Notes: a model not told the origin generated them from the letters alone. DNA of 64,000 nucleotides from Affinundibacterium flavidum (GCF_014284175.1 NZ_JACOGA010000011.1:124001-188000), one strand, 5' to 3'. Positions 9,273-18,105 are shown, counted from the stretch's first letter. A program made the numbers and translations.

Positions 9273-9926
9273 ATGAAGCGAGAAGCTTTAGCAGAATATT
9301 ATGCGCACTGCGCCGAGAGCTTTGATGAAAAATATCAAGAGCCAGATTTAGAAGAAGATGCCTATGCTGCCGCTGAACATGTTAGCGATGCGCTGGCAAA
9401 TAAAGATGTATTGGAGTTAGGTTGTGGCTCAGGATTTTGGACTCAACATATCGCTGAATCCGCTAAATCTGTGTTGGCAACAGACATCAACGAAGTTATG
9501 TTGGAAATGGCACAAGACCATGATTATCCGGATGGCAAGGTCGAATTTGCAGTGGCCGATTGGCATGCTTTGAATTTACCTGCCGGGCGTAAATTTACCG
9601 CGTGCTTTGCTGCAGGCATGTGGTCACACATACGTCGTGATGAATATGATTCTGCGATGAAAAATATTCAGAAAGCTTTAGGTTCAGGTGGCTTGTTGGT
9701 TTTGATTGACGATAATGTAGTAGAAGATTTTACTCGCCCGACTGCACGCACGGATAGTGACGGTAATACTTATCAGATTCGTGAATTACCAGATGGCACG
9801 CGAGTTGAAGTTATTAAAAATTTCCCTACCGATAGCTATCTGAAAAAGAAATTCTCTGCGATCGCTCGTGAAGTGAGATTGAGTCGCAATGAGTTTTTCT
9901 GGATGCTTACTTGCGTTTTAAAGTAA
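9273..9926 (+). CDS. Class I SAM-dependent methyltransferase
   Basis: A 217-residue Rossmann-fold methyltransferase. SAM-binding motif I is VLELGCGSGFWTQHIAE near residue 45-60. The acidic residue of motif II is in LATDINEVMLEMA, and the post-motif is in FAVADWHALNLP. The methyl acceptor cannot be read from the sequence. It heads a same-strand run with the SCP2-domain gene (33-nt gap) and the ferredoxin gene (47-nt gap), probably one transcript ended by the terminator at 10641. That grouping suggests small-molecule or lipid modification (inference). Confidence 0.88.
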   Translation: MKREALAEYYAHCAESFDEKYQEPDLEEDAYAAAEHVSDALANKDVLELGCGSGFWTQHIAESAKSVLATDINEVMLEMAQDHDYPDGKVEFAVADWHALNLPAGRKFTACFAAGMWSHIRRDEYDSAMKNIQKALGSGGLLVLIDDNVVEDFTRPTARTDSDGNTYQIRELPDGTRVEVIKNFPTDSYLKKKFSAIAREVRLSRNEFFWMLTCVLK

Positions 9927-9959
9927 TCAATCACTCGAATTGTCCAAGAAAGAATAGTC

Positions 9960-10256
9960 ATGGATTTACCAGCTTGTACAGAAAAAATACGTCAGAAATT
10001 AGGCCAGAATAGTAGTTTGAATGCGACTTTGAAATTTGATTGTGGTGACGATGGTGTGATTTTTGTCGATGCTTTAGTTAATCCTCACGTCGTGAATAAT
10101 CAAGATGCAGAAGCAAATTGCACAGTGACGCTGGCATTGTCAGATTTAGTGGACTTGCTCGCGGGGCAGCTCAATCCTGTGAACGGATTTATGAGCGGTA
10201 AACTCAAATTGGCAGGTGATATGAGCATCGCTATGCGTCTGCAAAAAGTCGTTTAG
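9960..10256 (+). CDS. SCP2 sterol-carrier domain protein
   Basis: A 98-residue single-domain protein with the SCP2 lipid-transfer fold signature: an amphipathic N-terminus, a strand pattern 'FDCGDDGVIFVDA', 'CTVTLALSDLVDLLAG' and 'GFMSGKLKLAGDMSIAMRLQ' at the end. The domain binds a hydrophobic ligand and presents it to enzymes. It sits between a methyltransferase and a ferredoxin gene and may carry their substrate (inference). The spacer after its stop contains loose GTGAAA/GATGT repeats. Confidence 0.82.
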   Translation: MDLPACTEKIRQKLGQNSSLNATLKFDCGDDGVIFVDALVNPHVVNNQDAEANCTVTLALSDLVDLLAGQLNPVNGFMSGKLKLAGDMSIAMRLQKVV

Positions 10257-10303
10257 CCAGTGACCGTGAAACTAGATGTAAGACTTGATGTGAAATTTGA
10301 AAA

Positions 10304-10606
10304 GTGACGACCGATATTCAGCAATTTAAGATTTCTCTGCCGCAAATAGCGGAAGAATTTTTATGTGCGGAAGATGAAACGATATTGGCGGCGGCTTTAC
10401 GCAATGGTTTAATTTTCGCAAATTCTTGCAGAAATGGCAGTTGCCGCACTTGTCTGTGTCAGATGCAAAGTGGGCAAATAGCCTATACGATAGAGTGGCC
10501 GGGCGTCAGTTTTGATGAAAAACTAGATGGTTTTATTTTGCCTTGTGTGGCAAAGCCTCGTAGTGACCTAGTGTTAGTTAATCTGGTTTTAAGTAAGTTT
10601 AAGTAA
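10304..10606 (+). CDS. 2Fe-2S ferredoxin, plant type
   Basis: A 100-residue ferredoxin of the plant/adrenodoxin-like [2Fe-2S] fold. The cluster ligands are visible as C-x4-C-x2-C in SCRNGSCRTCLC (residues 42-50) and a final Cys in ILPCVAKP near 86. It starts with GTG at 10304, with only a weak purine stretch upstream; no better in-frame start is seen. It is the last gene of the methyltransferase/SCP2/ferredoxin run. It is expected to pass single electrons to an oxygenase or desaturase, none of which is encoded nearby. Confidence 0.88.
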   Translation: MTTDIQQFKISLPQIAEEFLCAEDETILAAALRNGLIFANSCRNGSCRTCLCQMQSGQIAYTIEWPGVSFDEKLDGFILPCVAKPRSDLVLVNLVLSKFK

Positions 10607-10640
10607 GCCGCTAAGCTAAGCAAAGCTAAGTAATGCTAAT
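10594..10640. repeat. CTAAG tandem repeat at ferredoxin stop codon
   Basis: Units of TTAAGTAAG and GCTAAG recur six or more times across the ferredoxin stop codon and the next 34 nt, adding several stop codons just before the terminator. Confidence 0.6.
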
Positions 10641-10680
10641 AAAAATCCCGATGATGCAGCGAACATGATCGGGATTTTTT
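10641..10680 (+). terminator. Rho-independent terminator after ferredoxin
   Basis: Stem ATCCCGAT (10645-10652) with ATCGGGAT (10668-10675), flanked by an A-run on the left and a T-run on the right, so it can work in both directions between the convergent ferredoxin and CapA genes. Confidence 0.9.
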
Positions 10681-10708
10681 TGCTTCGGATTCTTTACTGT
10701 AATTGACC

Positions 10709-11731
10709 TTACTTCAGTTGTGCATTGCTACACAACTTAGTTTGTCCAGTCTTTTTATCCCAGCATGGACTATTTGCATCTGCAACAGGTGTTGGCGTGC
10801 CTTGTGGATCTATTTTGATCAAACGCGTATCCCACGCCAGAGCGCCATGTTGATTGACATGCAAACGCACGACCCATCCCAAGGTTTGCGCTTCATTATC
10901 TAAGGCATCCATCATGAAGTTACCGATGCTGTAAATAATCGGTTTGCCTTTGTATGTTTCTGTGTCTTGTATTACATGCGGGTGGCCACCGATTACCGCA
11001 TCTGCCCCAGCATCGATCATAATTCTGGCAAGTTGACGTTGTCGTTTGTTGGCGGTCATTTCATTTTCCCAGCCCCAGTGCATAAAAGGAATCACAATAT
11101 CGGCATGGTAGATTTTCCGCGCGTTGATGATATCGCGCACCACTTGTTCATCTTCGCTCCAGGCAACACCGGCTTTATTCGTATTCGCTTCAAAACTACG
11201 TGGCATGAATTCGTCGTAGCCGAGGAGTGCAATTTTTAGCCCATTTTTTTCTATGATGTGCGGACGATGTGCTTCGCTGACATTGTTGCCTCCACCAAAG
11301 TAGGCAAGTTCCTGCGTTTTCAATAGACTCAACATCTCACTAAATGCCTCTGGACCAAAGTCGCCCGAATGGTTGTTAGCGAGAGAGACAGCATCGAAAT
11401 GTTGCTTGAGTACAGGGATGACTCTGGGATGCGCCCTGAAAGTAAAGTTCTTTTCTGCGGCTTTACCTGTGGTCGCTATCACGCATTCCAGATTGCCTAT
11501 GCGTAAATCTGCGCTAGCGAAAATATCTTTAAACGCCGCGTAGGGGTCATGTCCTTGCTCGATGGTTTTACCAGGTAAATCGGCGAGCACCATATCACCG
11601 GCAAACAAAATGCTTACTTGTTTTGATGGTGCATCAGCGTGTTTTTTCGATGCCTGCTGCGCGAAAGTGGCAATCGGAAATAGCAAGCTCAAAGACAATG
11701 TACAGATGAGATGTTTGACGACTTGATTCAT
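10709..11731 (-). CDS. CapA-family metallophosphatase-like exported protein
   Basis: A 340-residue protein with a signal peptide (residues 1-24, ending ATFAQQA) and the PGA_cap (CapA) metallophosphoesterase domain. The metal-site motifs are in order: FAGDMVLADL, IGNLECVI, SLANNHSGDFG, MHWGWENE and GGHPHVIQ. CapA proteins act in poly-gamma-glutamate capsule synthesis in Bacillus, but many proteobacterial members stand alone and their role is unknown; no pgsB/C partner is present. Its start codon overlaps the stop of the upstream small gene by 4 nt (ATGA type), so the two are translated together. Confidence 0.88.
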   Translation of the reverse strand: MNQVVKHLICTLSLSLLFPIATFAQQASKKHADAPSKQVSILFAGDMVLADLPGKTIEQGHDPYAAFKDIFASADLRIGNLECVIATTGKAAEKNFTFRAHPRVIPVLKQHFDAVSLANNHSGDFGPEAFSEMLSLLKTQELAYFGGGNNVSEAHRPHIIEKNGLKIALLGYDEFMPRSFEANTNKAGVAWSEDEQVVRDIINARKIYHADIVIPFMHWGWENEMTANKRQRQLARIMIDAGADAVIGGHPHVIQDTETYKGKPIIYSIGNFMMDALDNEAQTLGWVVRLHVNQHGALAWDTRLIKIDPQGTPTPVADANSPCWDKKTGQTKLCSNAQLK

Positions 11732-12186
11732 TTCTTATCCCATCCTAAGTAACATTGGTATTGCATTTCACGTTCAACTTCACCTGCATATAGATGATTG
11801 AACGGCGTTAATGCTCGCATCGTTTTGGCGACGCGAATGGGCGCTTGACGGGTGGCTTGGTAGGTGGCTTGATGAATGGGAATATCAAAATCGCGGCCTT
11901 GCAAATACGCATATAGCTTGATGTAGTGTATTGGCTTGTTGGGTTCTCCTATCATCACAGCTTTGAAACTGAAACGTCCTCCTATGTCGTGAATTTGCGC
12001 AGTATAGGGATCGTTACTTAGTTGTGTATCGATTTGCTGAGTTGTGCCAGCATAGGTGACTTCACATCGCAACAATGGTGCGTTTGTTGCGTGAGCCTGA
12101 CTTGTGCTAATTGTGAGACCTGTTAGTAGGCAGCTTATGGGGAGAATTAATGAAACAAATTTGTTCGCGTTCAGTTTTTTATTCAT
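11728..12186 (-). CDS. Small exported protein of unknown function
   Basis: I do not recognise this family. Read from ATG 12186 it has 152 residues with a clear signal peptide (residues 1-34, ending STSQAHATNA). The mature part has two cysteines (LLRCEVTYAG, MQYQCYLGW) and predicted beta-structure. A longer reading from ATG 12270 adds 28 residues with a second hydrophobic stretch. Neither start has a strong ribosome binding site; 12186 is preferred because it gives a normal signal peptide. It overlaps the capA-like gene by 4 nt, so the two exported products may work together (inference). Confidence 0.7.
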   Translation of the reverse strand: MNKKLNANKFVSLILPISCLLTGLTISTSQAHATNAPLLRCEVTYAGTTQQIDTQLSNDPYTAQIHDIGGRFSFKAVMIGEPNKPIHYIKLYAYLQGRDFDIPIHQATYQATRQAPIRVAKTMRALTPFNHLYAGEVEREMQYQCYLGWDKK

Positions 12187-12515
12187 CTTTAAGTTACTTA
12201 ATTGCTGCGTGGTGAATAGAGTCGCCAGTGTAATGCTGAATACGGAAAAAATTGATGTGAATGTCCTCATCCGGGCGATTAATTGATATATCGCGAAAAT
12301 TTTTCCAAGGTTTGTCTAAATAACAGGCAAAGTGATTCAAAATGCCACGAATTGCACCACTTTCAATTTAAAATTTACTTTCTTGAGGAATTGTGAGTAT
12401 AATCGGGGTCATCGTTGAGATTCTAGGTAGTAGTGCAGTATCAGTCTGTCATTTCTTGCTTGGTTGAAACGATCTATCGGGCATCTGCCCACATTAACTG
12501 AAATAGGAAATTGTA
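12187..12515 (+). promoter_or_regulatory. Cold-shock gene promoter and long leader
   Basis: A consensus -10 TATAAT at 12398-12403, with TTTACT/TTACTT 17-18 bp upstream, gives a sigma-70-type promoter. It leaves an untranslated leader of about 105 nt before the csp start codon. Long structured leaders are known thermosensors in cspA-type mRNAs; whether this one is has not been tested. The left part of the spacer also contains the 5' region of the leftward small gene. Confidence 0.6.
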
Positions 12516-12719
12516 ATGGCAACAGGTATTGTAAAATGGTTTAATGATTCTAAAGGTTTCGGCTTCATTACTCCTGACGAAGGCGGCGAAGATTTGTTCG
12601 CACATTTCTCAGCAATCGTTTCTCAAGGCTTCAAGTCTTTGAAAGAAAACCAACGTGTTTCTTTCGACGTGACTACAGGCCCTAAAGGCAAACAAGCATC
12701 AAACATTCAAGCTATCTAA
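12516..12719 (+). CDS. Cold shock protein, CspA family
   Basis: A 67-residue single OB-fold protein. It begins [20 protein letters not shown] (RNP1 KGFGFI), followed by 'DLFAHFSAI' (RNP2-like, FAHF in place of FVHF), and has the normal family length. It binds single-stranded RNA and DNA and melts mRNA structure. It is monocistronic between its own promoter and a strong terminator. Which csp paralogue it is cannot be told. Confidence 0.97.
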   Translation: MATGIVKWFNDSKGFGFITPDEGGEDLFAHFSAIVSQGFKSLKENQRVSFDVTTGPKGKQASNIQAI

Positions 12720-12757
12720 TTTAGATAATTTGCATGGCTTGTTAAAGTCGCAAAATT

Positions 12758-12789
12758 AAAAAACCCAGTCAAATGACTGGGTTTTTTTT
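12758..12789 (+). terminator. Terminator after cold shock gene
   Basis: A-run, stem ACCCAGTC / GACTGGGT with loop AAAT, then eight T. A textbook intrinsic terminator. Confidence 0.95.
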
Positions 12790-12964
12790 CGTCTTTTTTT
12801 TGCATTTTTGTGCCGTATCGCTAATATTCCTTTCGGATCAATATAAACCTAACTATACTTATCTTGTGCCAAATCAATGTTGATTTTAGGCAACTGCATT
12901 ATTTTTACGGGTTAGCAAAGCAAGATTTACTTATCGCATTTGAAATCCAGTCGGAGACAACTCT

Positions 12965-14674
12965 ATGTTTAATGTCACAATCAAGTTCAGGTTGATTGCC
13001 ACTATGGCGGTTATGGGAATTATGTTAACCGTTGGCGGTTTAATGGGGATTTATGGCGTAAGAAATAGTAATGCAAGTTTTAATGAGTTATTTACCAATC
13101 AGATGCCTTCACTGGAGTCATTGGGAAATGCTCGTGTTGCATTTTTGCGGGCACGCACGGCGATTGATCGTTCGATTGCTCATCCAGAGGCGAGTGACCA
13201 ACTGGAAAACCTCAAGCGCGTTGAAGATTTTTTGAAGCAAGCTGACACAAACTGGAAAAAATATTTGGCTTTACCTGCAGATGCTCAAGAAAAACGTCTT
13301 AGTGACGACGTTCAAGTTGCTCAGGATAAATTTTTGAAAGACTCTTTTTTGCCAATGTTGGCGGCTCTTAAGACCGGTGATAAAGATGCCGCTGATAATA
13401 TAAATATGAATGTGCTACCACCATTATTTAGAACTTATTCAGACAAGATGGTGACTTTAAATGAATATCAAAGTAAATCAGCGACAGAAATGCTCAAGGA
13501 TAATCAGAACGCATTTAAGATTTTTACTTGGGTTGATATCTTTGGTGTTTTGGCTGGGCTGACTGCGGTTGCTATATCCGCCTATTTTTTACTGGCGGCA
13601 ATTTCGCATCCATTACATTTCACCTTAAAGCAGTTTGATGCAATTGGTAATGGTGATTTATCGCAGCAAATCAAAGCAAAATCGAACGATGAAATGGGGC
13701 AGTTGTTAAGTGGCCTTGAAAATATGCGCCAGAATTTGGTGCAAACAGTCACTACGGTGCGACAGGGCAGTTCATCTATCGCTGTGTCTTCCGAAGAAAT
13801 AGCGACCGGCAATATGGATCTGTCAGCACGTACAGAAAATCAAGCTGCAAGTTTGGAAGAAACTGCTTCGTCTATGGAAGAATTGACTTCAACTGTGCAA
13901 CAAAATGCAGATAATGCACGCCAAGCAAATACCTTGGCATTGAAAGCTTCTAGTGTTGCAAGCAAAGGCGGACAGGTAGTCGGTGACGTTGTACATACGA
14001 TGAATTCGATCAAAGATAGCTCGAAAAAAATCGTTGATATTATTGGCGTGATCGATGGCATTGCTTTTCAAACGAATATCCTGGCCTTGAACGCGGCGGT
14101 AGAGGCAGCTCGTGCCGGTGAACAAGGGCGTGGATTTGCCGTGGTTGCGTCAGAAGTGCGTAGCTTGGCGCAACGTTCGGCAAGTGCGGCGAAAGAAATC
14201 AAAGAGTTGATTAATGACTCGGTTGCTAAAGTGGATACGGGGTCGAAACTAGTCGACGATGCAGGTCACACTATGGATGAAATCGTTATTTCAATTAAGG
14301 GTGTCGCTGATATCATGGCAGAAATTACCGCTGCCAGCGTTGAACAAAGTGATGGTATTGCGCAGGTCAATATCGCGATTTCAAAAATGGATGAAGCTGT
14401 TCAACAAAATGCTGCTTTGGTCGAAGAAGCCGCGGCAGCCGCAGGTAGTATGCAAGAGCAAGCAAATAATTTAAATCATGCCGTGAGTATTTTTAAATTG
14501 AATGCCAATGATAGAAGTCAGCAACAATTAAACGATGCACCGGCTGTTAAGCCAGCTAAGGCAAATAAGCCAGCGGCGAAAAAGGCCGCAGTGAAGTCTA
14601 TTGCTCATCGCCCTGCAGCGCCTGCCAAGAGTAGCAATCAAGAAACCTCAGGTCAAGATTGGGAAGAATTTTGA
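12965..14674 (+). CDS. Methyl-accepting chemotaxis protein with CheR-docking tail
   Basis: A 569-residue chemoreceptor. TM1 is at residues 10-30, followed by a Tar-like four-helix-bundle ligand domain ('LFTNQMPSLESLGNARVAFL'), TM2 near 190-212, HAMP, and the signalling coiled coil with [20 protein letters not shown] near the tip. A flexible Lys/Ala/Pro-rich linker (residues 520-560) leads to the C-terminal pentapeptide DWEEF, which resembles the NWETF/NWESF docking site for CheR/CheB. The ATG at 12965 has GGAG 8 nt upstream. No che genes are adjacent. The signalling half is nearly the same as in the receptor at 5200-6798, probably kept alike by gene conversion or recent duplication (inference). 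Confidence 0.95.
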   Translation: MFNVTIKFRLIATMAVMGIMLTVGGLMGIYGVRNSNASFNELFTNQMPSLESLGNARVAFLRARTAIDRSIAHPEASDQLENLKRVEDFLKQADTNWKKYLALPADAQEKRLSDDVQVAQDKFLKDSFLPMLAALKTGDKDAADNINMNVLPPLFRTYSDKMVTLNEYQSKSATEMLKDNQNAFKIFTWVDIFGVLAGLTAVAISAYFLLAAISHPLHFTLKQFDAIGNGDLSQQIKAKSNDEMGQLLSGLENMRQNLVQTVTTVRQGSSSIAVSSEEIATGNMDLSARTENQAASLEETASSMEELTSTVQQNADNARQANTLALKASSVASKGGQVVGDVVHTMNSIKDSSKKIVDIIGVIDGIAFQTNILALNAAVEAARAGEQGRGFAVVASEVRSLAQRSASAAKEIKELINDSVAKVDTGSKLVDDAGHTMDEIVISIKGVADIMAEITAASVEQSDGIAQVNIAISKMDEAVQQNAALVEEAAAAAGSMQEQANNLNHAVSIFKLNANDRSQQQLNDAPAVKPAKANKPAAKKAAVKSIAHRPAAPAKSSNQETSGQDWEEF

Positions 14675-14697
14675 TTTTAATTTTGATTTAATTTGAA
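14671..14697. repeat. TTTTGATTTTAA tandem repeat at chemoreceptor stop
   Basis: TTTTGATTTTAATTTTGATT begins inside the last codon and contains three successive TGA/TAA stops. It is of the same stop-proximal type as at 5161, 9172 and 10594. Confidence 0.5.
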
Positions 14698-14750
14698 AGA
14701 GTAATTTTTGTGAGCGATCTTGGAAGTTGAAAACTGCTTCGCATTGACGT

Positions 14751-14776
14751 AAAAAAAGCGACCTAGGTCGCTTTTC
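14751..14776. terminator. Bidirectional terminator between chemoreceptor and LysR gene
   Basis: A-run, stem AAGCGACC / GGTCGCTT built around CCTAGG, then TTTT. It serves the rightward chemoreceptor and possibly the convergent LysR gene. Confidence 0.85.
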
Positions 14777-14829
14777 TTATTGGTTTGTGTAATTGGCTAT
14801 GTATTTGGTTTGTATATCTAAGAATGTGC

Positions 14830-15738
14830 TTAGATTTTATGCTGCCAATAATTGGCCTTGCTATAAGAAGCTCTGAGGAAATCGACGAAGGCACGGATGC
14901 GCAGTGGCAGATGACGACGTTGCGCGAAGATGGCATAAATGTCGTTGCCGGGCGCATTGTATTCATCTAATACGGTGACCAATTTGCCGGTTTCGATTTC
15001 ACTGCCAACTTCCCACATGGAGCGCCAAGCCAGACCTTTGCCAGACAAGGCCCAATCATGTAAGACAGCACCATCATTACAAACCATATTTCCTTCAACT
15101 TTACGTAAGACGTTTTTACCATGCTCCTTAAAAGTCCAACCGCGCTGACTACCATCGCTACTGAATGTCAGACAATTGTGATGATGCAGGTCTTCTAAAG
15201 TTTGCGGGCGGCCATAGCGTTTAATGTAGTCTGGCGAGGCGACTACTACGCGTTTGTTATCCGCCAGTTTGACGCCAATCAGATTTGAATCAGTTAAGGT
15301 TGCGATACGGATGGCGACGTCAACGCCTTCACCTATTAGATCAACGACGCGATCATTTAGATTGAGCGTCAATTTGACCTCTTTGTGTTCAGCTAAGAAA
15401 TTCGGAATTAGAGGCGCGACATGTTGGCGACCAAAGCCCGCTGGCGCGGAAATCGTTAATTGACCACTTGCTTTCGCACTACGCTCAGAGACCGAGGTCT
15501 CGGCTTCTTCCAATTCAGCCAATATGCGTTGGCAATCTTCCAAAAAAGCGGCACCTTCTATCGTCAGGGCGATTTTGCGCGTCGTGCGTTGTAAAAGTTT
15601 AACGTCGAGTCTTTCTTCTAATGCGTCCAGGCGACGACCTATCATCGCTGGCGCCACGCCTTCGGCACGCGCCGCCGCCGATAAACTGCCACGCGTTGCG
15701 ACTTCAGCGAAAGTGGAAATTTGTTTGAATTGGTCCAT
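14830..15738 (-). CDS. LysR-family transcriptional regulator
   Basis: A 302-residue LTTR. The N-terminal HTH is 'FAEVATRGSLSAAARAEGVAPAMIGRRLDALEERLDVKLLQRTTR', and the C-terminal LysR substrate-binding domain opens with QLTISAPAGFGRQHVAPLIP. It belongs to the large subgroup of isolated proteobacterial regulators such as DsdC/PtxR-like annotations, whose ligands are mostly unknown. It is divergent from malate synthase, so it may control aceB and itself (inference from orientation only). Confidence 0.92.
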   Translation of the reverse strand: MDQFKQISTFAEVATRGSLSAAARAEGVAPAMIGRRLDALEERLDVKLLQRTTRKIALTIEGAAFLEDCQRILAELEEAETSVSERSAKASGQLTISAPAGFGRQHVAPLIPNFLAEHKEVKLTLNLNDRVVDLIGEGVDVAIRIATLTDSNLIGVKLADNKRVVVASPDYIKRYGRPQTLEDLHHHNCLTFSSDGSQRGWTFKEHGKNVLRKVEGNMVCNDGAVLHDWALSGKGLAWRSMWEVGSEIETGKLVTVLDEYNAPGNDIYAIFAQRRHLPLRIRAFVDFLRASYSKANYWQHKI

Positions 15739-16179
15739 GGTATGTCTCCGCCAAAAAGCGATTCTTCTTTGAGAAATCTAGTTAATTATTCGATGTGTCA
15801 CATCATTTTTGTCGCTAGCCACATTTGTCTTCACATGTCCTCGCATGCAGCGTGAACCGTGATTCGTTACAAAATGACTTAAGTCTTTTAACTAATAGTA
15901 CCAATAAAATGTTGATATGGGATTATTTGATATTAAAAGTTAAAAATACTGTGATAAAACGAGATATTATGTACACATAAATGTTGAATATACTTGGATT
16001 CAAGTATTCATTTGCATCTAAATTAAGCGCATTTTTTTGTTTTTTAAAAAGAATTTTTGATTTTTTGAATAAATCAGTCGTTTCTACTGCTAGAAATCAA
16101 CTACAAAGAATAAATTGTGCAGTGCAATGATTGAACCGAATTTTTACTACTTTTTTGATAATTTTTAAGCGAGGCGGCA
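15739..16179. promoter_or_regulatory. LysR-aceB intergenic region with LTTR-like site
   Basis: About 440 bp of AT-rich spacer without a gene. At 15990-16007 there is a perfect interrupted palindrome, ATACTTG-GATT-CAAGTAT, which contains ATAC-N10-GTAT, close to the loose LysR-type T-N11-A box. It lies 172 nt before the aceB start. No clear -35/-10 pair was chosen. Confidence 0.4.
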
Positions 16180-17766
16180 ATGACACAACTAAAGTTACCT
16201 GAAGGCATGCAAATTACGGGCGAAATCAAGCCGGGATTTGATCAAATATTGACATTGGATGCTTTGCAATTGGTGGCGAAGCTAAGTCGACAATTTGAAG
16301 TGCGTCGCCAAGAATTGCTCGCATCGCGTGTCGCACGTGCGGCGCGGATGGATGCTGGTGAGCGTCCAGATTTCTTAAGTGAAACAGCGCATATTCGAAG
16401 CGGTGATTGGACCATCGCTCCTATTCCCAAAGCTTTGGAATGCCGTCGTGTAGAAATTACAGGGCCAGTCGAACGTAAAATGATTATCAATGCTCTCAAT
16501 TCAGGCGCAGATAGCTATATGACCGACTTCGAGGATTCCAATACGCCAAATTGGGACAATCAAATTACTGGTCAAATTAACTTGCGGGATGCGGTGCGTC
16601 GGACTATCAGCCTCGAGCAAAACGGCAAACGCTACCAACTCAATGACAAGATTGCGACCCTGGTAGTACGTCCGCGTGGTTGGCATCTTGATGAGAAGCA
16701 TGTGCTGGTTGATGGCAAGCGCGTGTCGGGCGGGATCTTTGATTTTGCTTTATTCATGTTCCATAACGCGAAAGAGCAGATCGCCCGTGGCGCGGGGCCA
16801 TTTTTCTATTTACCAAAAATGGAATCGCATTTGGAAGCGCGTTTGTGGAACGATATTTTCGTCATGACGCAAAATGAATTAGGTCTGCCACAAGGCACCA
16901 TTAAAGCCACTGTGTTGATCGAAACTATCGTCGCAGCATTTGAGATGGATGAGATTTTGTACGAGCTGAGTGAGCATAGTTCAGGCTTAAATGCTGGTCG
17001 TTGGGACTATATTTTTTCTTGCATTAAGAAGTTTAAAAATGATCAGGACTTCTGTCTGGCAGATCGCGCTAAAGTCACGATGACGGCACCTTTCATGCGT
17101 TCGTATGCCTTGCTATTGTTGAAGACCTGCCATCAGCGTAACGCACCAGCGATTGGTGGTATGGCGGCTTTGATTCCGATCAAAAACGACCCTGAGAAAA
17201 ATGAAATCGCCATGGCGGGTGTACGTAATGACAAAGCGCGTGATGCGACGGATGGCTACGACGGTGGTTGGGTTGCGCATCCAGGATTAGTTGATTTAGC
17301 GATGGCGGAATTTAAGAAAGTGCTGGGTGATGCGCCAAATCAAATTGCGAAGAAGCGTCCAGATGTTGAGGTCAATGCACAAGACTTGCTGAACTTCCAA
17401 CCAGAGACGCCGATCACTGAGGCGGGTCTGCGTTATAACATTAATGTCGGTATTCATTATCTTGGTGCTTGGCTGGCGGGCAACGGTTGTGTGCCGATTC
17501 ATAATTTGATGGAAGATGCCGCGACTGCAGAAATTAGTCGTTCACAAGTATGGCAATGGATACGTTCTGCCAAAGGCACCTTGGAAGATGGTCGCAAAAT
17601 TACCACAGAAATGGTGCGAGCAATGACGACCGAGGAACTGGTTAAAGTGAAGCAAGCTGTCGGTGATGGCGCAACTTATGACCGGGCGGCACAAATTTTT
17701 GAACAGATGTCGACTTCTGCCGAATTTGCCGAATTCTTGACTTTGCCCTTGTATGAAGAGATCTAA
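16180..17766 (+). CDS. aceB: Malate synthase A
   Basis: A 528-residue malate synthase (A isoform length), which condenses glyoxylate with acetyl-CoA to malate in the glyoxylate shunt. The recognised segments are in order: 'MIINALNSGADSYMTDFEDSNTPNWDN', 'LVVRPRGWHLDEKH', FFYLPKMESHLEARLW, 'VLIETIVAAFEMDEIL' (catalytic region), 'GRWDYIFSCIKKF' and, near the end, 'CVPIHNLMEDAATAEISRSQVWQW', which carries the catalytic acid in the MEDAATAE motif. Isocitrate lyase is not adjacent. Likely monocistronic, and divergent from a LysR gene. Confidence 0.97.
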   Translation: MTQLKLPEGMQITGEIKPGFDQILTLDALQLVAKLSRQFEVRRQELLASRVARAARMDAGERPDFLSETAHIRSGDWTIAPIPKALECRRVEITGPVERKMIINALNSGADSYMTDFEDSNTPNWDNQITGQINLRDAVRRTISLEQNGKRYQLNDKIATLVVRPRGWHLDEKHVLVDGKRVSGGIFDFALFMFHNAKEQIARGAGPFFYLPKMESHLEARLWNDIFVMTQNELGLPQGTIKATVLIETIVAAFEMDEILYELSEHSSGLNAGRWDYIFSCIKKFKNDQDFCLADRAKVTMTAPFMRSYALLLLKTCHQRNAPAIGGMAALIPIKNDPEKNEIAMAGVRNDKARDATDGYDGGWVAHPGLVDLAMAEFKKVLGDAPNQIAKKRPDVEVNAQDLLNFQPETPITEAGLRYNINVGIHYLGAWLAGNGCVPIHNLMEDAATAEISRSQVWQWIRSAKGTLEDGRKITTEMVRAMTTEELVKVKQAVGDGATYDRAAQIFEQMSTSAEFAEFLTLPLYEEI

Positions 17767-17777
17767 GATTTGAAGAA

Positions 17778-17960
17778 TTTTAACCCAGATTTTCCATTAG
17801 GATTTGCGATGATGACAGATGCACTTTTCGAGACAGTTTTGATGCGAATGAGGCGCTAATAGCTGGCTATTGGCAACGAAGAGCAACAAAAATGGCCGAA
17901 AATGCGCTGTCAGCACGCAAATAGCACCGTAGGTGCGCCTAATGGAAAGTCTGGGTTTAA
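17778..17960. mobile_element. MITE-like element with 23-bp terminal inverted repeats
   Basis: Left end 17778-17800 (TTTAACCCAG.TTTTCCATTAGG pattern) and right end 17938-17960 are inverted copies matching at 21 of 23 positions and enclosing about 137 bp without a gene. The size and ends fit a non-autonomous transposable element or a transposon relic just after aceB. No clear target-site duplication was found. The remaining spacer up to 18105 shows nothing else. Confidence 0.6.
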
Positions 17961-18105
17961 GCAATGATGCGAGGAGACAGCGCCTGTGAGACAATTCTGG
18001 GTAAGATTCTGACGATGAATTTTCCCTCTTATCGTCTCTATTATTTTTTTCTATTAGCAGGCGCACATAGATGACAAAACAAATTACATAGGCGTTATTG
18101 TCGAC

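Noticed and set aside
5200-14674. Recombination hotspot or duplication because the two chemoreceptors share long stretches
   Set aside because: High similarity of chemoreceptor signalling domains is normal and need not mean a recent local event; kept only as a minor note.
17797-18066. Minus-strand frame of 89 codons behind aceB
   Set aside because: It lies mostly within the MITE-like element and has no protein-like pattern.
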